In this document: positions 8,446 to 16,166 of the stretch, in pieces
Position numbering within the stretch: the stretch's first letter is position 1
Layout: each line of letters begins with the position of its first letter
Assembly: GCF_002251385.1 (NCBI RefSeq)
Contig: NZ_NPJJ01000030.1
Span: 1-64,000, forward strand
DNA length: 64,000 nucleotides
Origin: Prevotella sp. P5-108
Lineage (GTDB): Bacteria > Bacteroidota > Bacteroidia > Bacteroidales > Bacteroidaceae
Reading direction: 5' to 3'
Notes under the pieces: model-generated
The model's database searches: none
What the model saw: only the letters and a program-made list of their open reading frames with translations
Told to the model about the DNA's origin: nothing
Made by a program: the position numbers and the translations under genes

Positions 8446-8533
8446 CGCATCGGACGATACGAGCTTCCGTATCGTCCGAAACTCGCATCCGTACCGTCCG
8501 ATACGTACATCCGCGCCGTCCGACACGCGCCAG
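8446..8533. repeat. Tandem repeat of 22 bp with internal palindrome (array C)
   Basis: Four 22-bp units start at 8446, 8468, 8490 and 8512, the last three sharing CGTAYCGTCCG-like cores. Units one and two are in opposite sense at their core, giving a perfect hairpin CGGACGATACG/CGTATCGTCCG at 8451-8478. Confidence 0.75.
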
Positions 8534-8668
8534 CAATGATGGCCACGGCATCGCCGAACCGGCTCACAGCCAATGCTTTGCTGACCGTTGACGACCACAG
8601 CACAACATCCGTGCAGCGCAGCCCTGACAACGGGCGCGATGACGCGGTCAGCGGCAGCCACATAACCA

Positions 8669-8707
8669 CAATCCCCATCCATCCCGTTACGGGACAGATG
8701 GGGATTG
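8669..8707 (-). terminator. Terminator of the minus-strand membrane-protein operon
   Basis: Arms CAATCCCCATC and GATGGGGATTG form a perfect 11-bp stem 20 bp beyond the stop of the minus-strand gene at 8728. Confidence 0.6.
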
Positions 8708-8727
8708 CCGGCAATCGGAGAAGCAGA

Positions 8728-9075
8728 CTACTTCATCTTCTTGTTCATAGCCTTCAATGTGACCGAGATATTGGCCAGAACCCGCATAAAGCTCCAGCTA
8801 ATCAGCGAGGAGGCAAGCACCATGACCGTGGTCACAAATCCGCTGGGACTGAATATCTTGTCGTCGATGTATTGGTACTCGGGATTTTGTACCCAGACAA
8901 TGTTGAATAAGCAGATAATCGAGGCGATGATGCCACATACCAATACGATGTTGGCGATAATTACAAGCGTCGTCTCTGCACCATTACCGGAATTCTCTTC
9001 TACGGGTGCTACAGCCTTGGCTGCCACTGGCTCTGCTACAGGCTGCACCTCAGGGTCTTTTTCATTTTCTTGCAT
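8728..9075 (-). CDS. Small two-helix membrane protein, function unknown
   Basis: The 115-residue product starts with a charged, Pro/Ala/Glu-rich cytosolic stretch (about 1-35) and has two hydrophobic helices (about 36-60, TLVIIANIVLVCGIIASIIC, and about 80-100). The short loop between them contains NPEYQYIDDKIFSPSG. It ends with a basic tail (KAMNKKMK). It is the last gene of the three-gene minus-strand operon, 33 bp after its neighbour. I do not recognise the family; a subunit or regulator of the two larger membrane proteins is possible but unproven. Confidence 0.75.
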   Translation of the reverse strand: MQENEKDPEVQPVAEPVAAKAVAPVEENSGNGAETTLVIIANIVLVCGIIASIICLFNIVWVQNPEYQYIDDKIFSPSGFVTTVMVLASSLISWSFMRVLANISVTLKAMNKKMK

Positions 9076-9108
9076 GATTACTATTGTTTTTATTGTCGTT
9101 ACTCTTGT

Positions 9109-10464
9109 TTATTCGTTGGGGCTGCGGTGCATGAACCTATTGTCGGCCCACAACAGCAGGACTATGACCGCCAGCGCCACAGCCACCTGAAGCAGGATGG
9201 CGCCCGGACGCTGGTCGAAGAAGCGGTCGATGTGGCGGTAGACGTGGGCGAAGAACGACTCTGCCGTATTGGCTTCACGGATGACATTGCGGTGGACGGT
9301 GATATTGAACAATATCTCGCCCAGATTGTCGGCAAACCACATCTCGGGCAGATACTTCCTGCCCAGTCCGGCACGCAACATGGCTATCTTCTGCCCATTG
9401 GTCATGGCGGGGCCGTAGCGCTCGAGCAGCGAGGTGACCACAGCCGTGTTGCGGCAGGAGTCCATAATGTCCAGCACGCGGCGGTCCAGATAGATGTCGT
9501 TGACCGAGACATAGAGGTCGCCCGAGTGGCGGGCCTCAAAGCTGAAGACACGACCGCGGTCGTGGTTGCCCTGTATCATGCGACGGTGGTCGGCATCGCG
9601 GTCGCTGTCGTAGAGCAACGGTTCGTTGGAGGCACGTATCTGGTAGAGCAGCGAGCCAAAGACTGGCTCGACCGCCGTCCACTCCATACCCAGCAGCCGC
9701 CGGGTTTCACCCTTGTACATGCACAGCCGCGTGAGTTGGGCTGAGCGCATGTCCTGCTTGTCCTTGCCGGCGACATCATAGGACAGTCCGGGCATCACCA
9801 TGTCGAAAGGCAGCACACAGTTGTCCTTGGCACAATGGTAGAGGTCGGCCACGCGGCCATAGTAGGCACCCGACGCCGTGACCTCGACCCTGTCGCCCCG
9901 CACCACCTGTATGCCGGTGTTGGCCCAGCACTGCCCGGTGTTGTAGAGAAACACATTGCGCTCGCTGCCACAGGGTTGGGCCATGGTGATGGCTCCTTGC
10001 TCATTGATACGCTGCGAGGGGTCGAAGAAGAGCACGCCCCGGATGAAGAACGAGAGGATGACCAGCAGCAAGACGATGGCGAAGACCAGCGAGACAAAGA
10101 AGATGACAAAGTTGACGCGTGCCGACCTCACCTTGGACGGGCAGTCGGCGAGCCGCTTCACCCTCGCCCCAGACATGAGGGCTGCCGCCACGGCTGCGCC
10201 TCTATAGCAGAGCCACGGCAGGAGCATGAGCGTCTTCCACACCATGCGCACCACGAGCATGGTCACCGGCAGCCGGTCGGTGGGGCGATAGTCTATAAAT
10301 GGCTTGATGCCCAACACCTCGGCATCGGTCTGCGGGCCCGACGGCGTGGGGCGCTTGTCTGACAGCAACTCGGCAAGAAACGACCTGTCATTGATCACGT
10401 ATCGCGCCAAGCCCGTGGTGGTGATGGCACTCGTGATGGTCTCAATAAGCGATTTGACATTCAT
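9109..10464 (-). CDS. Membrane protein with PA-IL lectin-like extracytoplasmic region, paralogue 1
   Basis: This 451-residue protein has hydrophobic segments at about 75-100, 120-145 and near the C-terminus (about 420-440, ILLQVAVALAVIVLLLWAD). The middle contains NTGQCWANTGIQVVRGDRVE followed by VTASGAYYGR, a pattern like the galactose-binding-type sandwich seen in LecA/PA-I lectins (W-x-N-[ST]-G-I-x-V, then G/N-[DE]-R-[IV], then ASG). The same pattern occurs in the next gene upstream, so the two are paralogues. It overlaps that gene by four bases (ATGA). Location is probably inner membrane with the sandwich outside the cytosol. The lectin link is a structural guess, and no catalytic residues are seen. 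Confidence 0.75.
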   Translation of the reverse strand: MNVKSLIETITSAITTTGLARYVINDRSFLAELLSDKRPTPSGPQTDAEVLGIKPFIDYRPTDRLPVTMLVVRMVWKTLMLLPWLCYRGAAVAAALMSGARVKRLADCPSKVRSARVNFVIFFVSLVFAIVLLLVILSFFIRGVLFFDPSQRINEQGAITMAQPCGSERNVFLYNTGQCWANTGIQVVRGDRVEVTASGAYYGRVADLYHCAKDNCVLPFDMVMPGLSYDVAGKDKQDMRSAQLTRLCMYKGETRRLLGMEWTAVEPVFGSLLYQIRASNEPLLYDSDRDADHRRMIQGNHDRGRVFSFEARHSGDLYVSVNDIYLDRRVLDIMDSCRNTAVVTSLLERYGPAMTNGQKIAMLRAGLGRKYLPEMWFADNLGEILFNITVHRNVIREANTAESFFAHVYRHIDRFFDQRPGAILLQVAVALAVIVLLLWADNRFMHRSPNE

Positions 10465-11588
10465 TTTTGCTGCGTATTACGTTCGATGACTACAAGAAAC
10501 GAACCCACATTGTCGGCAAACCAGGGGTCGCGGAACTTCTTCTCCTTATAATAATAGAGTTCGTTGTTGACGGGATAATTGGTCTTGTCGACCTCCTTGC
10601 CATTGTAATAATATCCCATACCATACGACCGGGCCTTGAGGACAGCGGCATCGGCCACGGTGCCGTCCTTGAGCTTGAGCGGCAAGGCTATGGTGTGGGT
10701 CTCCTTCATCGTGGCGTCCAGTCCGTGCTGCTCTACCGCCGCGATGACCCGGTCGAGAGAGGCGTCGGGGGTGGCAAGCGAGTCTCTCAGCGTCTTCATG
10801 CTGGCAAGATACATGCTTCGGATGACCGTATCTGTCATCACCACATCGTTGACTGCAAAGTGAAGCACGCCGTCGCAGGGCACCACATAGTCGACACGCT
10901 CCTTAGAGATGACAGAGATGGTGGTGTGCAGGCTGCCACGCTCCAGACCATCGAGATAGACATCATTGTCGGGGTTCTTGTACCAGCCTATATCCTTCTT
11001 GCTGTGCTCGTAGGGGATGACCTGCATCAGCAGCACGCCGAAAGGCTCGTCGGGCGCCAGCTTGTACTTGTCTCTGAAGTCATTGTGGCCTCCCTTGCGC
11101 TCAAAGCCCTCAGTACCCACCCAGCCGAAGCCAGGCTGGCGGTCCTCGTTGGCTGCGTCGACCAGATAGTGTATGGCGGTATTGGCGGCACCCGATGCCC
11201 GGATGGATATACGCTCGTTCTTCTTGACCTCGATGCCCGAGTTGGCCCACAGTTCTGCCGTATTGAACAGCCAGTATATCACCTCCTTGTCTTCGGTCTG
11301 CATGATGGTGGCGCCATAGGTATTGGTCTTGATGACATTGTAGGGATAGAAACTCTTGACCACCAGCACCACAAAGGCCAGACCTACAAACAGCACGATG
11401 ACTATCACAAAGAGCGAGGCTATCACCTTCCACAACGACCTCGGGCTCTCAAGGAGTTCGAAGAGGCGCTTGTGGCGCACGATGTCTATGGTTATGGTCT
11501 TCTGGGCGTCGTCTGGCTGAGCTACCGGGTCAGTCTGTGGCGTCACTCTCTCATCGGTATTCACCTCTTTTGGCATTTCTGGAGACAT
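10461..11588 (-). CDS. Membrane protein with PA-IL lectin-like extracytoplasmic region, paralogue 2
   Basis: The 375-residue product begins with a hydrophilic N-terminus, has one strong membrane helix (about 58-82, LWKVIASLFVIVIVLFVGLA), and then a large soluble part. This part contains FNTAELWANSGIEVKKNERI followed by SIRASGAANTA, the same motif as its downstream paralogue, and PFGVLLMQVIPYEHSKKDIG further on, also mirrored there (GSLLYQIRAS). The C-terminal half includes FRDPWFADNVGSFLVVIERN, matching EMWFADNLGEILFNITVHRN of the paralogue. It is the first gene of the operon and has a TATTTTTG -7 element 42 bp upstream. Function is unknown; a sugar-sensing or envelope-stress role is speculation. 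Confidence 0.77.
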   Translation of the reverse strand: MSPEMPKEVNTDERVTPQTDPVAQPDDAQKTITIDIVRHKRLFELLESPRSLWKVIASLFVIVIVLFVGLAFVVLVVKSFYPYNVIKTNTYGATIMQTEDKEVIYWLFNTAELWANSGIEVKKNERISIRASGAANTAIHYLVDAANEDRQPGFGWVGTEGFERKGGHNDFRDKYKLAPDEPFGVLLMQVIPYEHSKKDIGWYKNPDNDVYLDGLERGSLHTTISVISKERVDYVVPCDGVLHFAVNDVVMTDTVIRSMYLASMKTLRDSLATPDASLDRVIAAVEQHGLDATMKETHTIALPLKLKDGTVADAAVLKARSYGMGYYYNGKEVDKTNYPVNNELYYYKEKKFRDPWFADNVGSFLVVIERNTQQK

Positions 11589-11629
11589 AGCAGTAATAGG
11601 TTATAATGTTAAGGATTAAGATAACATTG

Positions 11630-11637
11630 CAAAAATA
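11630..11637 (-). promoter_or_regulatory. -7 element of the paralogue operon
   Basis: On the minus strand the sequence reads TATTTTTG, matching TAnnTTTG, 42 bp before the ATG at 11588. The -33 element is weak. Confidence 0.5.
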
Positions 11638-11691
11638 AGCAAAAAAACGCTGCGAGTGGCCATTGTCGCCCACTTTTTTACTCCCAAGCAT

Positions 11692-11735
11692 AAAAAAAGC
11701 ATTACCCCGGCACACAATCCTGCCAACGTAATGCT
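11692..11735 (-). terminator. Terminator of tmRNA
   Basis: On the minus strand, AGCATTAC and GTAATGCT enclose a GC-rich interior and are followed by seven T, starting about 10 bp past the tmRNA 3' end. Confidence 0.8.
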
Positions 11736-11745
11736 ATTGATGGAG

Positions 11746-12143
11746 TGGAGCTGGAGGGATTCGAACCCTCGTCCGCACAGTAAAACCATATGCTTTCTAC
11801 ACGCTTATTCCGGCCTTCGGTTTTCGTGCATTGGCAAGACCCGGACCACCAACCAATGCCTTATCCTCTAAGATTTCATCTCCGATGCGAGGCTTTCGAG
11901 AGACTATTTCCGACTGTACTGCACCGCTTGACCAAGGAGTTTCGGAAAAAGAGCCCTTGAGCGATGTCTCGTCCCGTCACCTGGTGGCGGGATAAAGCCA
12001 GTAATCTACTATGCTTCGATTAGGCAGCGAGAGCGTAATTGTTTTCGCCAATTAATTTGTCGATGACTCTGATTAAGGAGATAGCCAACGAGTCTCCGCG
12101 TGCTTACATACCATCTTAGCCGCCGTCAAATCCAGTCAACCCC
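11746..12143 (-). ncRNA. ssrA: Transfer-messenger RNA (tmRNA)
   Basis: This 398-nt RNA rescues stalled ribosomes. The 5' end GGGGTTGACTGGATTTGAC and the 3' end with a T arm GAGGGTTCGAATCCCTC and CAGCTCCA form the alanine-tRNA-like domain; CCA is not encoded. The reading frame within it encodes the tag ending GENNYALAA and a TAA stop at about 12030, in the usual place about 90-120 nt from the 5' end. The tag resembles those of other Bacteroidales (NYALAA end). Pseudoknot sequences fill the rest. It has its own promoter and terminator. Confidence 0.95.
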
Positions 12144-12159
12144 AATGATATATGGTCTG

Positions 12160-12167
12160 CAAAGATA
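12160..12167 (-). promoter_or_regulatory. -7 element of tmRNA
   Basis: TATCTTTG on the minus strand lies 16 bp before the mature 5' end, with a TTGG about 20 bp further upstream. Confidence 0.7.
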
Positions 12168-12395
12168 AGGGATATTTGCGAAACCAACAAGAAAAAAGCG
12201 GAAAAAATCCATTTTCACGCCCAAAATGCGCTACTATGCGCTCGTCGATAGGGTAATGGCAGAGGCTGTCATAAGAGAAATGATGCCGTAAACAAACGTT
12301 TCAGACAAACGTCTGGCTTGAAGCATCAAGGCACACTCCTTATATCTATAAAGGCGACTATAATGACAACTCCCATGCTGGCCATGAAAGACAAC

Positions 12396-12498
12396 ACATC
12401 ATCCGCATGAGCGATGGTTGCGTCAAAAAAGGTCATAGTAAGATAAGAGGTCAAAGGAAATGGAGGCACAGGCGGCCTCCATTTCCTTTTTTATAACC
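12396..12498 (+). pseudogene. Duplicated 3' end of a BspA-like gene with its terminator
   Basis: This piece matches 15295-15396 with about seven differences over about 102 bp, including the codons for the C-terminal IIRMSDG.VKKVIVR, the stop codon and the terminator hairpin. One extra A in the run after GTC shifts the frame, so it is non-coding. No upstream coding part of a second BspA-like gene is recognisable. It forms a direct repeat with the intact gene end 2.9 kb away. Confidence 0.85.
12456..12492 (+). terminator. Terminator hairpin (copy 1)
   Basis: GGAAATGGAGGC and GCCTCCATTTCC form a perfect 12-bp stem followed by six T. Confidence 0.8.
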
Positions 12499-12540
12499 AA
12501 TTATATTATAGAATTTATGCAAATGACCGTTGTTCTCTGC

Positions 12541-13932
12541 TCAATAGATTCTAAAAGGCATTCCTTGCTCCGTCAACCAGCAACAATGCCATCCGTCTGG
12601 AAAATAAGCGATTGATGCTTTAAGCAGAAGTTTCTCCTTGCCTCCGCTGCCGTTATCAACAAGACAACACGCATTCATTCCAAAAGTTGCCCCTTCCGAC
12701 ACCCATCCTTCAGTAATTTCGGGTAGTTCTTCTAACGAATACATCTTCACCAGATTGGTCTCTATCTTGTTCGTGAAGCGATAATGTCCTCCATTATAAA
12801 CCTTCCAATCAGTTTCAAGTTGCACCACATTATCGCGGGCGAACACATCTCCACAAGCGATAGTCAATGTGAATTTTGAATATTCATAATTGACAATGCT
12901 GTCTTTGATAAACAGGATTGTTTTCACCCAACTCTCAATTTTCATATTGGTTATGCTGATAATTCCAGTCTCTTTGGTATATGCAATACAGGAGGGCATT
13001 GCTGTACTAACAGTTTTGTCTTGATTATAAACCTTAAGAGATTGGTAACCTTCTAATTTTTCCGCATCAACTCCAGTTGCATTGTCCTCCCTGAATGTGT
13101 GATTGAATACATCACAATCACTCATAAATGTCATATCAGAGAATTGGGGCTCTTCAAAATAATAAAAATACTTGAACATTTGGTATTGGTTGCCTTGAGA
13201 AAGCGGGCCTGCAAATCCACATGGATGGGGAGCCTTGGGGTGGTAGATAGTACGGTAGTAGTCAATGAAATTATGGGTGATAGTCGCTGCATTGTAATAG
13301 CCAAACTCAAAGCACTCATTATCACACAATTCCTGACCGCCATTAATATAATTATTGGCAATGGTAGAATCGCACATTATCATCTCTTTGCTACCAAATT
13401 TGGCAAACCAATAACACGTCAAGAACATACTGTATGTAATATTGCAAATGCTATAAAGAGAACTATCGTACAAGAACGCCTCCATTCTGCAGAAATAGCA
13501 ATCACGTATAGTAAGTGAGTGCAACGTACAGTTGTCAAAAAAATGGACGGTATTTTCCTTGTGTTTAGGCGCACCATTTCCTCCCCAGTTAAAATCCTTA
13601 CAGTCTTCGCAATAGAAATACACACCCTTAATAAAGCCCGATATTTCGGTAGCATCTTGAAACAGATGGGTGCTGTTACCCAATCTTATACATCCTGTTT
13701 TTACCTCGTCTCCCGTTTTGATTTTAAGTCCATGGATACAATTTCCAACGATATATAGTCTAACTTCACGATTCTCGTTAATAGGCTCCGTAACATAGAA
13801 TGTATAACCACTGGGGATAAGAATTGGAATTCCAGAAGAATGGGAAGCAGAAATGCTTTTTCTCAACGCTACGGTGTCATCTACCTTGCCATTACCGACG
13901 GCACCAAACATAAGGGGAGTAATATAATCCAT
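12541..13932 (-). CDS. Right-handed beta-helix (pectate-lyase-superfamily-like) protein
   Basis: Taking the ATG at 13932 gives 463 residues beginning MDYITPLMFGAVGNGKVDDT, the classic entry of the Pectate_lyase_3/tail-spike type beta-helix fold (FGAxGDGxxDDTxAL). Repeated short strands follow, rich in Asn, Cys and aromatic residues (HFFDNCTLHSLTIRDCYF, CDSTIANNYINGG). There is no signal peptide at this start; a longer frame reaching 14016 would add a hydrophobic leader but it runs through the promoter and operator region, so I reject it. Codon use is AT-rich compared with the flanks. Substrate and activity are unknown; similarity in fold to phage tail spikes and to polysaccharide lyases leaves both open. 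Confidence 0.75.
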   Translation of the reverse strand: MDYITPLMFGAVGNGKVDDTVALRKSISASHSSGIPILIPSGYTFYVTEPINENREVRLYIVGNCIHGLKIKTGDEVKTGCIRLGNSTHLFQDATEISGFIKGVYFYCEDCKDFNWGGNGAPKHKENTVHFFDNCTLHSLTIRDCYFCRMEAFLYDSSLYSICNITYSMFLTCYWFAKFGSKEMIMCDSTIANNYINGGQELCDNECFEFGYYNAATITHNFIDYYRTIYHPKAPHPCGFAGPLSQGNQYQMFKYFYYFEEPQFSDMTFMSDCDVFNHTFREDNATGVDAEKLEGYQSLKVYNQDKTVSTAMPSCIAYTKETGIISITNMKIESWVKTILFIKDSIVNYEYSKFTLTIACGDVFARDNVVQLETDWKVYNGGHYRFTNKIETNLVKMYSLEELPEITEGWVSEGATFGMNACCLVDNGSGGKEKLLLKASIAYFPDGWHCCWLTEQGMPFRIY

Positions 13933-13943
13933 AGATATATATA

Positions 13944-13973
13944 TTTTAGTTAGTTTCGCAAAACTAACTAAAA
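13944..13973 (-). promoter_or_regulatory. Palindromic operator overlapping the promoter of the beta-helix gene
   Basis: TTTTAGTTAGT and ACTAACTAAAA are perfect 11-bp inverted arms around TTCGCAAA. On the minus strand a -7 element TAGTTTTG (13959-13966) lies inside it, with TTG 20 bp upstream. The layout fits a dimeric repressor site blocking the promoter, or a hairpin at the transcript start. Confidence 0.55.
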
Positions 13974-14029
13974 AGGTTGATTCCAACAAGAAAAAAACGG
14001 AAAAAATTGTTGGCAATCAAAAAAATAAC

Positions 14030-14037
14030 TATATTTG
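14030..14037 (+). promoter_or_regulatory. -7 element of the BspA-like gene
   Basis: TATATTTG lies 17 bp before the ATG at 14055; a TTG about 20 bp upstream (in ATTGTTGGC) can serve as -33. Confidence 0.6.
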
Positions 14038-14054
14038 CATGCAGAACACTTTAA

Positions 14055-15344
14055 ATGATTTCATCTATGAGTAACTTTTTTCTTACATTACGCACTTTTG
14101 CCTGCCTGTTCGCCATCACGCTGACATGCAATGCCCTGGCTGACGACAACTCCCCAAGCCAGCAATTCACTGTAGTCATGGAGCAACCCGGAACTCTGGA
14201 AGAGGTCTTGGGCGACAAACCTCTTAATATAACCAGCCTGAAGATTGTTGGCAACATATATTCCTCAGACTTGCTATATCTGGCTCCATTCATGTATTCC
14301 CAAAAATTTCTTTCCCATTATTTTCCAGGTAACGATGCTCCGGATAAAAAACTTGCATGGCACAAGGACAACAATACCAACACGCTGAATGAAATAGATT
14401 TGTCGGAAGCCACTCTCCTTATGAGCAACAATGAAGAGCAAAACCAATATCGGTATTATGAGAAACTCCCTCCTGTAAACAATCCTACGATGCTGGTACA
14501 CTATGCAACAATTGACGACATAAACTCGCTTCCTCGGAATATATTCGAGAATTGCGAAAACTTGAAAAAAGTGCATTTACCCAACTACATGCACAGCACG
14601 GGGTATGGTTCTTTTGCAAATTCAGGTTTAACGGAAATACCCTTGACTGCATCTATTGACACCATAAGTAATTGGTCGTTTAAAGGAACCTATGCCACTC
14701 ATATTACATTTCCTAATTCTGTCAAATACATAGGAGCAGGTGCTTTTTATCATTCACGTTTAGAGGAAATCCATCTTCCTAACTCTTTAAGTTATTTGGG
14801 AAGCTCTGCTTTCAGCTTTTCTATACACCTGAAAAGCATTAACATCCCCGAAAAAATAGACAGTATATATAAAGAAACATTTAGAGGATGCGATTCTCTT
14901 TCCACTATATATATTCCCAAAAACATAAAATATATTGGAGATGGAGCATTTAAGATAGATTACGGAAAGAGAGTGAACAGAACCATTCATGTATATGGAT
15001 GTCCTGATTTAGAAGGTAGCCCTTTTTGTTCTTCGAGCTCGCATACAAATATCTATTTTTATTCTGCCACACCTTGTAAGTTGAAAAATGTGTATCTCAA
15101 TGAAGAGCTATACATTCCTATCGATGCAAAGGATGCATATCTTAGCAATCCCGAATGGAAAAAACTTGAAAAAAGACTCCATTATTTCGATGCCACTGTA
15201 GGTGTGGCAACGCCATCGACACCCGGGAAAGCACACGAATGCGACATATATTCTATCAATGGGCAACGCTTAAAGAACAAACAGAAAGGTATCAACATCA
15301 TCCGCATGAGCGATGGTAGTGTCAAAAAGGTCATAGTAAGATAA
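14055..15344 (+). CDS. Secreted BspA-like leucine-rich-repeat surface protein
   Basis: The 429-residue protein has a signal peptide (FFLTLRTFACLFAITLTCNA before LADDNS). Residues of about 150-320 contain BspA/TpLRR repeats (ITFPNSVKYIGAGAFYHS, IHLPNSLSYLGSSAFSFS, IYIPKNIKYIGDGAFKID), typical of surface proteins that mediate binding in Prevotella and relatives. The C-terminal segment (CDIYSINGQRLKNKQKGINI and on to KKVIVR) is the short terminal motif seen on many secreted proteins of this group, probably a sorting or anchoring tail. AT-rich codon use contrasts with the core genes. Its 3' end and terminator are duplicated at 12396. An alternative start is codon 5. Confidence 0.85.
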   Translation: MISSMSNFFLTLRTFACLFAITLTCNALADDNSPSQQFTVVMEQPGTLEEVLGDKPLNITSLKIVGNIYSSDLLYLAPFMYSQKFLSHYFPGNDAPDKKLAWHKDNNTNTLNEIDLSEATLLMSNNEEQNQYRYYEKLPPVNNPTMLVHYATIDDINSLPRNIFENCENLKKVHLPNYMHSTGYGSFANSGLTEIPLTASIDTISNWSFKGTYATHITFPNSVKYIGAGAFYHSRLEEIHLPNSLSYLGSSAFSFSIHLKSINIPEKIDSIYKETFRGCDSLSTIYIPKNIKYIGDGAFKIDYGKRVNRTIHVYGCPDLEGSPFCSSSSHTNIYFYSATPCKLKNVYLNEELYIPIDAKDAYLSNPEWKKLEKRLHYFDATVGVATPSTPGKAHECDIYSINGQRLKNKQKGINIIRMSDGSVKKVIVR

Positions 15345-15396
15345 AAGGTCAATGGAAATGGAGGCACAGGCAGCCTCCATTTCCATTTTTATAACC
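15295..15396 (+). repeat. Direct repeat (copy 2) spanning BspA-like gene end and terminator
   Basis: About 93% identical to 12396-12498. The two copies bracket the beta-helix gene and the BspA-like gene. Confidence 0.85.
15354..15390 (+). terminator. Terminator of the BspA-like gene (copy 2)
   Basis: A perfect 12-bp stem GGAAATGGAGGC/GCCTCCATTTCC is followed by ATTTTT, 10 bp after the stop codon. Confidence 0.85.
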
Positions 15397-15538
15397 GTCT
15401 ATACCCTAACAAGATATACACAACGACGTGGTGGCAACCGCAACCGCCATGAAAGATGGCAAAAAAATAATTGGGCTATCATGCAACAAATCGGCAAAAA
15501 ACGAGTTATTATATTATATAATGTAGGACAACCAACAA

Positions 15539-16159
15539 ATGACTCAACAACAGGCTACAGACGGAATGGGCAAAATGGAACTCGCCATCAAGCGGACAGC
15601 CGACATCCTGTTCGCCATGGTGGGCATGGTGGTTCTCTCGCCCGTAATGCTGGCAGTGGCGCTGTCGATAAGACAACAACAGAATGGCCCCATCTTCTTT
15701 CGCCAGGTGCGCATAGGAAAAGGCGGCAAGCCCTTTGTGATATTCAAGTTTCGCACACTAAGCAGCGAAGCCGAGAACGAAGGGCCGCAGCTCATTGCCC
15801 AAGGCGACGAGCTGACATCGACAAGACTTGAGCGGTTTCTGCGCGGCCATCATCTCGACGAGCTGCCACAGTTGTGGAATGTGCTCAGAGGCGACATGTC
15901 GCTGGTAGGGCCACGCCCCGAGCGCAAATACTACATAGACAAGATTATGAAGCAGGATGCGCGTTACAGCCTCATCTACCAGATGCAGCCCGGACTCACG
16001 TCGGAAGCTACGCTCTACAATGGTTACACCGACACAATGGAGAAGATGCTACGCCGGCTGGACATGGACATCAGCTATCTGGAGCACCGCTCGCTCTGGC
16101 TCGACACCAAGATTATCATCAAGACAGCCCTGAGCATCGTGATAGGGAGGAAATTCTAA
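15539..16159 (+). CDS. Undecaprenyl-phosphate sugar-1-phosphate transferase (initiating transferase)
   Basis: This 206-residue enzyme loads the first sugar phosphate on undecaprenyl phosphate to start repeat-unit assembly. It has one N-terminal membrane segment (TADILFAMVGMVVLSPVMLA), then the catalytic block of the bacterial sugar transferase family: GPIFFRQVRIGKGGKPFVIF, KFRTL, a degenerate helix, HHLDELPQLWNVLRGDMSLV and GPRPE. It is the short PglC/WcaJ-C-terminal type with no extra domains. It leads the capsule operon; the next gene starts 7 bp after its stop. No clear TAnnTTTG promoter is seen in front, but an AT-rich block (TTATTATATTATATAATG) ends about 15 bp upstream of the ATG. Confidence 0.9.
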   Translation: MTQQQATDGMGKMELAIKRTADILFAMVGMVVLSPVMLAVALSIRQQQNGPIFFRQVRIGKGGKPFVIFKFRTLSSEAENEGPQLIAQGDELTSTRLERFLRGHHLDELPQLWNVLRGDMSLVGPRPERKYYIDKIMKQDARYSLIYQMQPGLTSEATLYNGYTDTMEKMLRRLDMDISYLEHRSLWLDTKIIIKTALSIVIGRKF

Positions 16160-16166
16160 AAGAAAT

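Larger units (their letters stand above)
12144..12540. other. Gene-free region with remnant of a BspA-like gene end
   Basis: Apart from the tmRNA promoter, this stretch holds only a copy of the 3' end of the downstream BspA-like gene (12396-12498) and low-complexity AT-rich sequence. No complete gene is seen. Confidence 0.6.

Noticed and set aside
8337..8533. CRISPR array
   Set aside because: Units are contiguous with no unique spacers, and no cas genes are in the window.
7994..8551. Overlapping frames on both strands with seven-residue repeats after tRNA-His
   Set aside because: Frame starts within or beside the tRNA, repeats are a direct result of the 21-bp period, and all frames look alike; treated as non-coding repeats.
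13933..14016. N-terminal extension of the beta-helix protein
   Set aside because: Would translate through the promoter palindrome; the family start begins at MDYITP.
12396..15396. Transposon or prophage bounded by the 102-bp repeats
   Set aside because: No transposase, integrase or inverted ends seen; the repeat is simply a gene end plus terminator.
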